Shown: positions 45,969-57,700 of the stretch, piece by piece
Layout of the letters: every line of letters begins with the position of its first letter
Numbering within the stretch: the stretch's first letter is position 1
Source of the DNA: Apostichopus japonicus
Taxonomy: Eukaryota; Echinodermata; Holothuroidea; Aspidochirotida; Stichopodidae
NCBI RefSeq assembly: GCF_037975245.1
Contig: NC_092564.1
Location: forward strand, 8,589,984 to 8,653,983
DNA: 64,000 nt
Reading direction: 5' to 3'
Made by a program: the position numbers and the translations under genes
The notes under the pieces: generated by a model
Seen by the model: only the letters and a program-made list of their open reading frames with translations
What the model was told of the DNA's origin: nothing
Databases searched by the model: none

Positions 45969-48903
45969 TCAGGACTGATCTGGTAAACGAACGATACACT
46001 TAGTTCCGGGATACTCGGGGAGATTCAGCTGGTATTTCTCTGCCAGAGACTGTGGTACGAATCGTCCTCCCAGGTAGTGGTACCTACCTCTGAAGAGACG
46101 GGCGCACATCTTTGGAGCAGTGAGAGAGATGAGAAAATCTGGCTGGAGACCATCTGGATTTCCCTTTTCTACATTCCACCCTAAGAGAAGAAATCATTAT
46201 TACAGACAGATTAAAAAAAAATATATCATTTTTCAAAAATTCTGTGAAATAAAAGGACAGTTCTTGTCACATTATGTTGAGAATCCATTAATTACTACTC
46301 TGAATGGCCTGAGAAACTGCTGAATGTTAATTGAGTTGAATCTATCCACCAGTTCTTTACATAAAAGTCAGGATTGACAAACAGTACCAAAGATGAGAGT
46401 GTAATAACTGAAGTTGAAGTAACTACAGTGGGAAAGAATATCAATGCTAGAAATAAGAATCCATTACATTTGCATCTCTTCTTTCACAAACGGAGAGAAT
46501 CTCCAGATTTCATAGATAAAGAGAAAACTTGAGACTTGTATTGGCGTCTTGTTTCTCAAATGGTTACTTTAAATCAGGGGTTCCTTAACGCACAAACCCC
46601 CAAGGGGTGCGTGAGTCCATCCCAGGGGGTTCGTGAGACGTTTCTGAAAGTCAAACCTAGAGTACTTTTTGTTGAACTAAAATGTGATATATCATATACT
46701 TTAGTAATACACAAAAGTCGTACCTATCGACAAACTCTTTTCGCGTTCCATACGCATATGTTGCCATAGTAGTACTGTACCGTGCATGTGATAAAAAACA
46801 GGAGCATCCGTCACATTGTGTGTGATGGGTGAGCGATGCATGATACTTCTCTTGTTTTTTTTTCATTACAATATTACACTATGAACTTGATCTTTTACAG
46901 AGCACTGTTATGCATATTATAGTATAATAATCACTCAGATCGTGTCTCAAATAGTTAGGGGTTCGTGGACTAACTCTGACATTCACAGGGGGTTGGTGGG
47001 GGGATAAAGTTAGGGAAACCCTGCTTTAAATGAAGAAATTTATTAGCTTGCCCTTTCTCATAAAAGCTTATACTTTTCATTCCAGTTGAAACAACAGACA
47101 GTGAGAAGGAGGTGCAGGGTAATCACTTCTGCTAGAATCATTTACTCTTGCAAAGCTTAACAGATCAACTTTTAAAGCCATAAGCAGAATGAGCTCCAGA
47201 ATGAATGACACTGCCAACTAGAGTGTTGGAGTGTTTTAAGTAAAAGCAATTCATGTCTTACCTGAAGGTACATCAATGCTGCATATTGGTACTGAGAGTG
47301 ACTTCAAAGTTGTCAAAACTTCACCAAATGGGGCTCGTACATCTCCTTTGAAGCTAAAACCAAATAAAGCATCCACCACTAAGCCGTACGTACTGCTGAC
47401 TGTTTCTGGTGAGGGAAGCTCTGTTATGAATGGTATGTTCATTGATGTACATTGTGTTACCAGTCCTTGAAACAATGGCTTGGAAGGACGCTTGGGGTAG
47501 AATATTGATGGTTGGTAACCCTGAAGAAGAAGAATAAGAAGACAATTACCGGAAGATACAACAATAATTAATTAGCTGATTGATAGCAAACCACTTCGTA
47601 ACTAGACAAAAACATGATGTTCGTGTGCTAAGTGCAATGCAGCTACATGAACTATAACCAATCAATTTAAAATGCTTCTTCTCTCATGTAAAAACACATC
47701 AACGTCATATAAAATGAAAAGAAGAAACGAAAATGTTATGAAATTAATACTTCGCTTTCCAATTTCAGTAATCATAGCATACAAAGCACAAAGACTGTTA
47801 ACTTACGAAAAGTTTTAAATGCCTCGCACAAACAAGCCCATCGCCTCCATTGTTCCCTGGACCAGCACAGACAAGGACCCTGGATTCTGCTTTCTTGACA
47901 GCATCATGAGGGTAACATGTTGCTATAGCTACAGCACAACTTAATCCTGCTAGCTCCATCAGCTGATCCACACTGAATCTGTACTCGTTGAACAGCTCTT
48001 GGTCAATATTCTGAGCTTCCTCTTGACTAAAAAATAATGATTTATGTCAATTATTAAATCAATTAATATGCCACCTTCATGGAACATTATATATCATGAA
48101 TTTAATGTCAAACTACAATATATATTCTGTATTAAAATAAACTACACAGTGTGATAGTCAAGAACTTCAAACCATTCTTCTTTACCAAAATTATGGAGAT
48201 CTAGAAGAGGAGGAGAATGAGAAAGAGGAGGAGGGGAGGTGAACTGAAGGGTGACATTTCTTTGAACCTTGTTCCCAGATATACCTTCTGTACCTAAGGT
48301 ACAGAATAAATTCCAACCTCCCCCTAAGACAATATGATGTACAGTTCGTGATATAATGCAAACCGATTGAACGAGATTGATTTCATTGAGTCAGGAGTCA
48401 TTTCATATCATCAACTTTCAATAACAAAGTATCTCATAGGATCAGAGAAATGATGACAATGAAAATGTTGTCAGAGGCAAATAAACATAACAAACAAAGA
48501 AAAGAGGTTTAAAAGAGAGATTGGACAGCAGTATTTATAGAAAGAATGTACCGATGCATAGAGCTAAGCTAAAGAGAACAAGAAATAGTTAGAAGATAGG
48601 AAGGAAACAGAAGATGAAAGAGATATACTGAGAATATTAGAACTGGAGGAGTATAACAACAAAGAAAAAATCGAAAGTGGAGCTTACAGGTCATCAGTAT
48701 TTCCTCACATAAATCAAGAGTGCAGAAGATAATCATTAAACATACCCTAGATACTTCACAGAGGCTGCCATTTTGTTATGCTGCTTCCTCGAAGGAATGA
48801 GCAAGTTGCTATGACGACTTGCGGACAAATGATCTGATATCACCCTCAGCTTCAAAAGGCATCTCAATGACCTAGTTGATTGAAGGGACAAGTTCCTTAT
48901 CAT
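45969..48903 (-). CDS. NAXE: NAD(P)HX epimerase (AIBP/YjeF-N family), complete
   Basis: Converts R-NAD(P)HX, a damaged hydrated cofactor, to the S form for the partner dehydratase NAXD; acts in the cytosol and mitochondria. Coding exons in gene order: 48903-48746, 48026-47807, 47520-47262 and 46180-45969; 849 nt, 282 residues (human about 288). Exon 2 has the family motif [17 protein letters not shown] and [10 protein letters not shown]. Exon 3 has [18 protein letters not shown] and SIDVPSG. Exon 4 has SLTAPK and [12 protein letters not shown]. All junctions are GT-AG with matching phases. I chose ATG at 48903-48901, with an in-frame TAA upstream. It gives a basic, Arg/Ser/Leu-rich presequence ([17 protein letters not shown]) of mitochondrial type, and an internal ATG ([14 protein letters not shown]) corresponds to the start of the cytosolic/mature form. 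A hAT insertion lies in the last intron. Confidence 0.96.
46575..47023. mobile_element. hAT-like MITE in NAXE intron 3
   Basis: Termini CAGGGGTTCC and (inward) CAGGGTTTCC, with the perfect 8-bp duplication CTTTAAAT on both sides (46567-46574, 47024-47031). The interior has inverted AAACCCCC / GGGGTTCGTG stretches. It is 449 bp without coding. Confidence 0.93.
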
Positions 48904-50210
48904 GTGGGAACCTGTAAATTATCTCCCTTCTGGTAGAAAGAATATAATCAAAACCTGGAACAAAAAGAAATGAAGCATTTTATTAGTTTAAGTCATTAAG
49001 ACAACTAAGAACTTTATCACCATTAACACTTCAAATTGCATTATTCCTGATTACTGTAGATTTCAATGAAATGGTAGTTTGTAGGTATTCTTTCTGCATT
49101 CTCTGCCTTTTGGCTAAGATCATGTGTAGTATTTATTCCCTTTTTGAGGGAACGGTGAAACACATTTGATGTAACACTGGCCATAACAAAAATAGCACAA
49201 TTCTCTTACTTTTGATTTACATGAGAACCACGAGATTTAAATCAAAAGCCAAGAATGTTAAAAATCAACTCCTTGTAGAATATATGTCATTTTCCTCCCA
49301 TGAGGTCTTAGGGACCAAGAATTGTATGTAACAAAATGTTTGGACTTTGCAAGCAAATAAGAAAGAATGCAAGCAAACAGGAGCTCTATAGAATTTAACA
49401 TAATATTGACTAAAAGTTTTGAATATTTTGTAATCATGAATCAATATATTTGAAAAGTTCTTAAACATGTAGTTGGCATACATTCTACAGCCCAACATAA
49501 ACACAGGCATGATTTTGCAATCACTGTCTTACTGATTCACCAACATATATATTACATACTAGCTTGTTGATGCTTACATCATGGTATTCAGTAATATTAG
49601 GCAAGTTCAATATAAAATAAGTGTAGCACTGTTGCTTAATAGTTACCCAACTAATAAATAAAAAAACACTGAAAAAGCAACCTGCTGGGAAATACGTCAC
49701 AATATGGAAGATGTTAAGGGTAATTTAGCTTGATGGTCCACAAATTATGGGGCACACACCGCTTACCAATAGTGGGTTGTGAATGTTTTTCAGTGGGTCA
49801 CTAGAATTATTCCAGATGTCAAAACATTATCTACAGTTTGCAGAGCTTGCCATCAAAGATCGATTAAGTCCATATACCAAGCTAGCTTTTATGCAAACGT
49901 CATGGCTCAGTCCACTTGTAAGCCTATAGTATGAAGGTAACATCTCCCATAATAAACAGATCAAATTTCAAGTCAAATGCTACAAACCAAGTAAACTGCA
50001 AATGAAAGGTTTGTCTTGAGGTTGGTTAGGCCATAGAAATAACCTCAGCGATATATGGAGAACATATGCACTAGTAAAATAGGCTGGCCTACTACTTTAG
50101 TAAGATTTGAATAGGATATAATGGAGACAATTATGACATTTATGTGCCTGCAACCCATACAGAACAGAATATGCTTTCATTTACCCAAGTGTAGCCTATA
50201 CTACTATAAC
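48904..50210. other. Upstream of NAXE: nothing recognised
   Basis: AT-rich, possibly a 5' UTR intron of NAXE given the tttacag just before the ATG. No coding exon found. Confidence 0.5.
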
Positions 50211-50583
50211 TTAAAGGGTGTGAAGACTCGGGCAAAAAGAAACGTCTAATGCCGGTAATCTGACCTAGTTTCAAATGAGGTGTCACAGAAGTGTAGATAC
50301 CACCATCGATCCCAGAAAATACACACACAGCTTGCTACTGTCGGTAATTAGACACTAGTGTTCAGTTCGTGCATACAGCTGTGGTAAATACCCACAGCAC
50401 AGTATACTACAAACGATACAGCGATGGACATCTAGGTCCAGCTAAAGATAACAATTAAGGTATTACATTTCAATACTGTCTGCATTTTGTAGTGACACGA
50501 ACAAAACGTCACTTGCAAGCAACAGAAAGTTAACTTTTTCAGATGGCCGCACGCGGTTTGGGGCGAGTCTTCAATGCCTTTAA
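50211..50583. mobile_element. TTAA-flanked MITE, family A copy 3
   Basis: TTAAAGGGTGTGAAGACTCG at the left and, read inward from the right, TTTAAAGGCATTGAAGACTC. 373 bp. It is upstream of NAXE and in the same orientation as copy 1. Confidence 0.93.
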
Positions 50584-50728
50584 AGGCCCAAACAGTATGG
50601 GAATTTATGGAACAAAGTGCTATGCTACAGTACCAAACATTCTGAATCCATGCAGGCATATGAAGCTAGCAGAAACTTGGTAGAACCTACAGTGGGCCTA
50701 AGTTTGGCATAATACTGGGTGCTGTGGC

Positions 50729-50883
50729 CGGTTTCCCAGCTGAAATGACTTTCTAAATTGGAAAGATTCCAAATTTGCGTTAAATTTTGAATTGGAAGCC
50801 ACCCGACTTGTAAGTTGTAATCCATAAGCCCTTGCGGCTAATTAAGCATAGTAAAAATAACTGCTGATTATTATTATTATATA
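50729..50883 (+). mobile_element. 5'-truncated tRNA SINE, copy 2
   Basis: Only the body and tail of the family at 35931 are present (CTGAAATGACTTTCTAAATT, GAAGCCACCCGA, ACTGCTGATTATTATTATT). The tRNA-like head is missing. Confidence 0.85.
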
Positions 50884-51324
50884 TGAACTCTGCCTTCCTG
50901 AACTTCTCCTGTAAACCATCAGAAGTACTGTACCGAGCTGTTTAGGGTATGCTGGTATCATTGGTATGCATAACAGCCTAGGTCAGTCCCAAGCTTATGC
51001 TATTGTAGCATCCTTACTGTACTAGGTGTAGGCTCGGGCTAGACTAGGCCTATCTCCGTACACAACAATTTCAGTACTAGTGCCAAGCGTGAAGAGCAAT
51101 AAATTAATCTGCGATTTAATCTAACATAGTAGCCTACAACTGCAGACAAATTTACTTTAAAATAAGGTAGATACTTGTTAGAATTCGAAGTTGCAAGCCT
51201 GCTGTGTTGCTTTGAAAGTCGATATATCTCGGTCTACCATGGAACAGTGTACGTTCTACGTGCTGTAGTGTTAGCCTAATAATCATTTGTTTTACCAGTA
51301 CCTGTAACAGTTGGAGGTCAGGTG

Positions 51325-51332
51325 TGACGTCA
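51325..51332. promoter_or_regulatory. Palindromic CRE-like octamer TGACGTCA upstream of NAXE
   Basis: A perfect TGACGTCA lies about 2.4 kb upstream of the NAXE ATG. The minus strand next to it also offers a possible splice donor (TTACAG|GTACTGG), and tttacag just before the NAXE ATG is a possible acceptor, so a non-coding first exon and promoter could lie here. This is inference from single motifs. Confidence 0.25.
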
Positions 51333-53079
51333 TTATGACCCCTTCCGTTTGGTGCCTTGCAAACTTCCTCTTTGGCCCTTGGAAAACATAAACGCACGAC
51401 ACAAGCTTAACAATCTCAGATATATTGAGTAACATGATCGTCTATCGTGGGAAAATGACCCCAAATGTTATATTCCTGGTTGAGCCATTCCGTTTACATA
51501 TACCTTTTAAGAAAAATCACCCAAGAAAACCAAACAACGAAACGACTGATCCGATCTCAACTAAGTCCAGTCTCCTTGCATCGAGACTGACTGTGTGATC
51601 ATCGTCAGGTGTGTGTAACGATTTCCGTTGAAAAGGGAAACAGATTCTATGCATTATCTTAGCCAAAAGGCCGAGAAGAGATTGCTTTCAATTTTTAGGA
51701 AAAGTCACCCAGTGTATTATTCCGTTGCGGAAAACAACAATGCCAAATATGCCCCATGTTACCCCGGGCACCGTGGTTAAATACTAAAATTCCAAATGTT
51801 AACTATTGTCTAAGACCCCCTCCCCTCGCTTGTCATTTACATATTCTACTGTGAAGCCTACTTCTTAAAGAGGGAAATTATGTAGGTGGCTCTCGGTTCC
51901 GCTTAATTGCTTAGTTATCACAAAAAAGTCAATTCATTGAAATTGTAGTGAGTTGGAAAATCCAGAACAAAGGATATGTCATACTATTGTGAATCGATTT
52001 CGAAAATGACCAATTATCCACAGTTTATTATAGACTTCTCTACATTTCCTTTCGACAGACATATATACCACAAACGTGCAGGTGCCCAACTGACAGGAAC
52101 TGCCACCGCAATAGTTTGCAGGGTTTAAACATATGGGGGATGGGGTGGGTGGGGGCCGGGGGTGGGCGTCGATGGTGCAGGATAACTAACTGCGAATCCT
52201 CCATTGGAACTCAGTGTTTTCTGCAGTGGCGTAGCTAGGATTTTTTGAGTGGGGGGGCCATGGGGGGGCTGTTCTTTTTGTGGGGGGGCCGGGTTACTAT
52301 CTGAGCGGAGCGCCACCTTGGTTGGCGCGGAGCGTACAGAGAAAATTTGAGATTTCAGCACCCCCCCAGATCGCAGGAGATGGCACTTGTGAGGCAAAAT
52401 AGCAACCAAAAAGATGGGCAACTTTGGTGACAGAAATGCAAATTTTTTTTTTCTCTTTCATGCTGACTGCCCTTGCCAACTCAGCCAGACTTTTAACTTG
52501 AGTGAAGTTGACATCAAAGGCGTACGGGACCATTTCAGTTTGGGGGGGGCAGAACTTTTTGTGCCCGAAAGTTCCCGTGACACTATCTAAGCGGAGCGCC
52601 ACCATCGGTTGGCGCGTAGCGAACAAGAAAATTTTTGGCACACAATGCCTCTCAGATTGCCGGAAACGGCACTTCTGAGGCCTTGCAAGTTGCATCTAAA
52701 CATTCTTTATTTTATAATCTCACGTTTTAGAAATTTACAGTTCCCCAAAAATTTGGTAAATTCGAAGAAGAAAAAATGGTAACATCACTTTGAAGGGGAA
52801 AAATGGGACAGTATATTTTTTAAGCTGCTATATTTAGTTACCTTATTTATTATTTTAACACAGTACTCAGCTACCCCCAGAAAAACATTGTTCAACGACA
52901 CGTAGGCGGGATAATGTCGCTGTGTCGGGTGAGACTGCAATTTTTCTCACAAAAAAGTATAAAATATAACAAAGAATATGGTAAACATGTACTTCTAGGC
53001 TTGTAGACACTCCCCCCCCCCCACCATCCATGAAAAAGAAAATGTTTCTTTTATACACTCATGTCGGGAATATCCAGGT

Positions 53080-53741
53080 CAAGGGCGGCGGAAGCACTTT
53101 TAATCTGGGGGCGGGGGCACCGACATCGAAGGGCACTTTGCAGAAATTCGATTGGACTGATGCAGCGTTATATTCAGTACCCTTTATAACTCTTATTGTA
53201 TTATCTTATTTGTGTATACACATCACTCCATCAACGTCCCCCGCCCCCCCCCCCCTCAAGGAAAATATGCATACTAGCACTGCAATATCCAATGCGCAAA
53301 TTGGGAAACAAGGAACAAGTTTTCTTTTGAGACAAAATGAGGTGAAATCATGCTAGTTGCTAATGTAGGAATCTTCCGAATTAGAGTTTTTTTCTTGTTA
53401 ATATCTTAACAAATTTTTTCCATTCGAAAATGCTTTGAGTTTGACTCACAGAAATTCGTAAAAAGTCACGGGCTTAGCCAGGATTTGCAAAGTTGTATGC
53501 ACGGCTATCTGAGCGGAGCGCCACCATCAGTTGGCGCGGAGCGTACTTTTAAAAAAATTTTGGTTTTACAAACCCCTCAGATGGCCGGAAACGGCCCTTC
53601 CCGAGTGTTCATTCTGGTTCCCTGGCCTCTTGCTAACTTGAGGCACCTCAATTTTTATGTAGAAAAAAGGCACATTTCTAACCTGAGGAAAAGTGGGGGA
53701 GGGGCACGTGCCCCCTTTTTCCCCCGGTTCCGCCGCCCTTG
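53080..53741. mobile_element. Nested hAT-like element
   Basis: Termini CAAGGGCGGCGGAA and TTCCGCCGCCCTTG are perfect inverted copies. The flanks atccaggt (53072-53079) and gtccaggt (53742-53749) match at 7 of 8 bases. It is 662 bp with no coding. It lies wholly inside the element at 52224. Confidence 0.88.
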
Positions 53742-53923
53742 GTCCAGGTATACAATTGACTAGTTAGAAGAAAAAAAATTGATCGTGCAAAAAGCGTGGT
53801 AGCCCAGATGAACTGCGCTTACGGTGGTGTTACACGGAAATATTCGGGCATCATGATGCTAAATAAAGAAAATCATGGAATTGTCGGACAAAAATTTGAA
53901 AAAGATTCGGGCAAGCTACTGCA

Positions 53924-53927
<4 letters not shown>

Positions 53928-53990
<63 letters not shown>
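53928..53990. repeat. (TA)n microsatellite
   Basis: About 63 bp of near-perfect TA dinucleotides with one TACA interruption, directly before the palindrome. Confidence 0.98.
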
Positions 53991-53994
53991 TTCA

Positions 53995-54091
53995 AGAGGA
54001 CAAGAAATTCGGGCAAAAGTCCTGAAAAATTCGGGCAGCCTCTTAGGCTGCCCGAATTTTTCAGGACTTTTGCCCGAATTTCTTGTCCTCT
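53995..54091. repeat. Perfect 47-bp inverted repeat with 3-nt loop
   Basis: 53995-54041 and 54045-54091 are exact reverse complements, separated by ctt. The arm contains two ATTCGGGC blocks also seen singly at 53841 and 53904. The stretch to the right ends in GCCTCGTACGCCTATGG, which looks like a transposon terminus. Confidence 0.97.
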
Positions 54092-54766
54092 GGAAATTTA
54101 GGGGGCAGTCTGCCCCCCTGCACCCCCGCCTCGTACGCCTATGGTTGGCATCATTTGTTGTTTCAAGGTGTCAAGGCCTTTCTCCCAACTCAAACCCCTG
54201 TGGTCTACGGTAGGTTTGCAGGAAATGCCCACATGTGGACTTAAATAGCATTAGAGGAAGGGGATGGAAGACTAACACGCATCGATGTTTCGGTAATGGT
54301 CCACATTGGTGGCTCGGTGCTAATTAGGCCATTTATTGGGTTTCTTGAGGCAGCTGTCATCAGAATCTGGGTTTTTGTGCCAATCGATGACCGATAACAT
54401 GTATTGGTAGATATCGATATCGCGCAGCACATGCACAAGGTTCGTGGTGTATGGTCGCAACCGTCGCATCGACAATTGCCATGCCATGCTGTATGACCAT
54501 TCTCATGATTACTACAGATATTGTATTATTCTTATTCTGCCAGATGCAGACGAGAAAATTGTGTAACTCTATTTCCCAAATTATTGAACAAAAAATATTA
54601 GTGAATCCCACTGATGAGTTTTTTTTTTTTTTTTTTTTTACAATTTTTTTTGTTACATTTTTTTTACCCCATTCCCAGTGGGGGGGGCCAGTGGGGGGGC
54701 CAGCCGATTTCATGGGGGGGCCCCGGCCCCCCCAGGCCCCCCCGTAGCTACGCCACTGGTTTTCTG

Positions 54767-57700
54767 TTCTTCTGGAGTAGGCCATGCATAGATGCAGGTA
54801 TCTGGATTTGTCACACCCGGACGGTTGACTAAGAGAAAGTCCCTATGAAGATGACTGCTGTGTTACTTAGGTCAAGGTTGGGATGTGATTTACTAATTTA
54901 TTTGGACTGGCTTATTCCTGACAAGCAAAGTTACAGAATGATAACAAAGTGATTCAAAGAAAATTTAAAGAAATATATTCATAATATTATTTGGATATTG
55001 ATTTGAAGAAATTGATTTAACCGACTTGAAATATAAACTGTCTGAATATAGTGTTGATTGGAAATTGTGGTTCAAGATACAACATCTGATGAATCTATCT
55101 TGAGTATTTGTCAAAAAATTCTTAAATATTCTTGTTCTTTTATCATCACATTGTCCAGAACCGCTCAAGCTGCAGTCTCAGCTGGTTAAATATCACTCAA
55201 TGTAATTAAATGAGTCATTGTCAATATCATTTGTACATTACACAAATAACTCCTGATAGCCTATAAACTAATAACTTACTAGCGTTGTGCCAAAATATGC
55301 TAGAAATTCAAATAATGGTCACACACACTCACACCTCCCATGGCCAACCAAAGTCATTTTCTCTTTTTGAGATATTTGTCTCACTGAACACCCCTTGAAT
55401 TTAGGTACAGTATATAGTTAATGTTATCCAGTAATGAAATAAATGCGAAAATGCCTAGCTTGTTTGCTTAACGTTGATATCAAAGAGAGAAGAAAAAATG
55501 TTAAACAATATTAATGCCAAAACAATTGTGGCTGACAAATCTGTAGAGTAAAACCCAAATCCTTCATTTGGTAGAGAAAAGATAGTTGTTTTATAGTTTG
55601 ACTCATAGCAGTCTTGTTAAAGAGTAGAATCATGTTTATCAAAATTTGATGCAAACACAGAAATACTCAGCAGCTGTTTTACAGCCAGAAGGAACTGAAT
55701 ACTGAACTATCTTAAATCAATTCAAATGTTTTGTAATATACCTATATAAATATATATATATATCTATAGAAAGCACATGTATATGCAACAAAAATCTGTC
55801 GGGAAATTTAGGATTTTCTGATTATTTTTATCAAAATATAAAGGCATACATAATGGACTACTTTCACGGAATGAATCACCAGGTATTATTTTAATAGTAT
55901 CATGGTTTTAATTGGCTCTAGGAACAAGTTTATATCATGAATATTTTAAGTGGATCTGTGCACTAAAATGACCAAACATACTGCAACAAAGATTGTAAAC
56001 ATTCTCCTTGGCTGACATTCTTCTTAAATATTCTTCTATGACATACCAAGGGAGATTCCGGTGGGTTAAGTTGATTGCTTATCAAAATAAATCACAAGTT
56101 TATGCATCTTAGGTCAAAAACAGTATAGAAAGCATTTCTATGAAAAGTTGCATTTTGATATAATTCTGAATGATGTGAACATGGACAGCTCAGCAATTGT
56201 TCCAAATGTAACACATTTTTGGGATGAATCAACAAGAAGATTATTCTATAAAAGGAAATCACATTAAGAGGATCTACCATGATGCAATCCACATCCCGGA
56301 ATAAGCGTATCAATAGGTTACATTCGATCAACCATAATCTCGAGATAGGGACCAGATATGGATATGCGGTTAACAACCTTCAGTGTTGAATATTCTTCAT
56401 TATAAGGTAAGCAATGGATTGCCTGCCACTGCAATATCCTTTTACACACTTGATCTAGCTATGTATGTAGTCTGCAAAGATACATATAAACCGTCATTAA
56501 GAATTGGTGCAGATTTAGACGAGCTCAGGATCGTGGTGGAATCTACAAATTTGCTGCAGGCCTGTTAAAAAGACAAGATAAACTGCCCTTAATTATGTAT
56601 CCGTTTTCAGACATGTGCAAGAGTATTTCAGTACAATGAATAATCATGGGGGGGGGGGGGGGCATGGTTAACAAAAAGGCCATGGTGATTACAAGGGGGT
56701 GTAGTTCATAGATAGTCATGATGAATACATAGGCACTGCCAATAAAAGTGTGTGGCTATTATAAGGGCATGACGAGGATGGGGGCGTGGTCTGAGAATGG
56801 GCGTGGTTGGTATGAAACAAAGCAAAATGAAAAGTAGACGAAAAGGGGTAAAGTGGAATCTTTATATTTGAAGACAAATGCAACCATAATGACTGGCTTA
56901 AATATGATCATAATTCTACACACAAAAAAAAATCAGAATAACAGTACAGTCAATAAATATTGTTACTGCCACTTTTGTTAATAGAAATAATCATTTGAAT
57001 CTAACACAGAAACTTATTTTGATGAACCAAGTTTATATGATATTAATTCTAGAAAATTCATACACAAGTCAGAACCTATAAATCAAGTAAAAGGGAAGCA
57101 TAGAATAGTATTTTTTTTTCATGTAAAAAGTCTTCAGTCTTAATTCATTTTCCTTTCCAAACATCTTGTGGTTCCTCCAATCACAGCCTCTCCAATTTTG
57201 TTTCTTCCAGATATTTTCTAACCAGCAATTTCTCACTCATCAAAATTGGTAACCAGAGACTAAACTAGCACTAATATATTTTGTCAAAATAAATTCCAGT
57301 GAACTTTGACAACTCTCACCTGAACTAATTTGTTGGCAGTTTATGTAGATACAGTAAACTTGTAAAAAATGCCCTAACTTTGAGCTATTAATTGAAATGA
57401 ATAACATAATTTGCAATGCATCTCCACATTTTTCCATCACCTATCTCTTTTATGGGTTTCTTTGGTAACGACCGGCACTTTCTTAATTTAGAAAGACAAA
57501 TTTGGCATAAAGATGAGTAATTAAGTTTATTCAATAAATCCATGTGGAGAGACCCACTGAGGGAACTCATGAACTCTCTCTACACTAAGTACAATAAGGG
57601 CATCACTTCAAAAATAACAAAAATTGATCTCTTTGACTACTGTTAAATCTGAATTTTCAAAAAGGGCTGCCTGAATATCCAAACAGAGCTGTTAATATGC

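Larger units (their letters stand above)
52224..54758. mobile_element. 2.5-kb hAT-like element with nested insertions
   Basis: The left end is CAGTGGCGTAGCTAGG; the right end read inward is CAGTGGCGTAGCTACGG. It is flanked by the perfect 8-bp duplication GTTTTCTG (52216-52223, 54759-54766). The ends are rich in runs of G on the left and C on the right. No transposase frame is visible. The interior holds a second TIR element (53080-53741), a TA microsatellite, a 47-bp palindrome and three copies of a GAGCGGAGCGCCACC motif. Confidence 0.9.

Noticed and set aside
52297-52695. 132-codon minus-strand frame as a transposase
   Set aside because: No transposase motif; the frame lies over the G-rich end and hairpin motifs of a non-autonomous hAT element.
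54360-54785. 141-codon minus-strand frame
   Set aside because: It spans the right end of the hAT element and a poly-T run, giving Gly/Pro and Lys runs only.
56647-56663. G-run as a G-quadruplex regulatory element
   Set aside because: A single G run far from any identified promoter; composition alone does not support a function.
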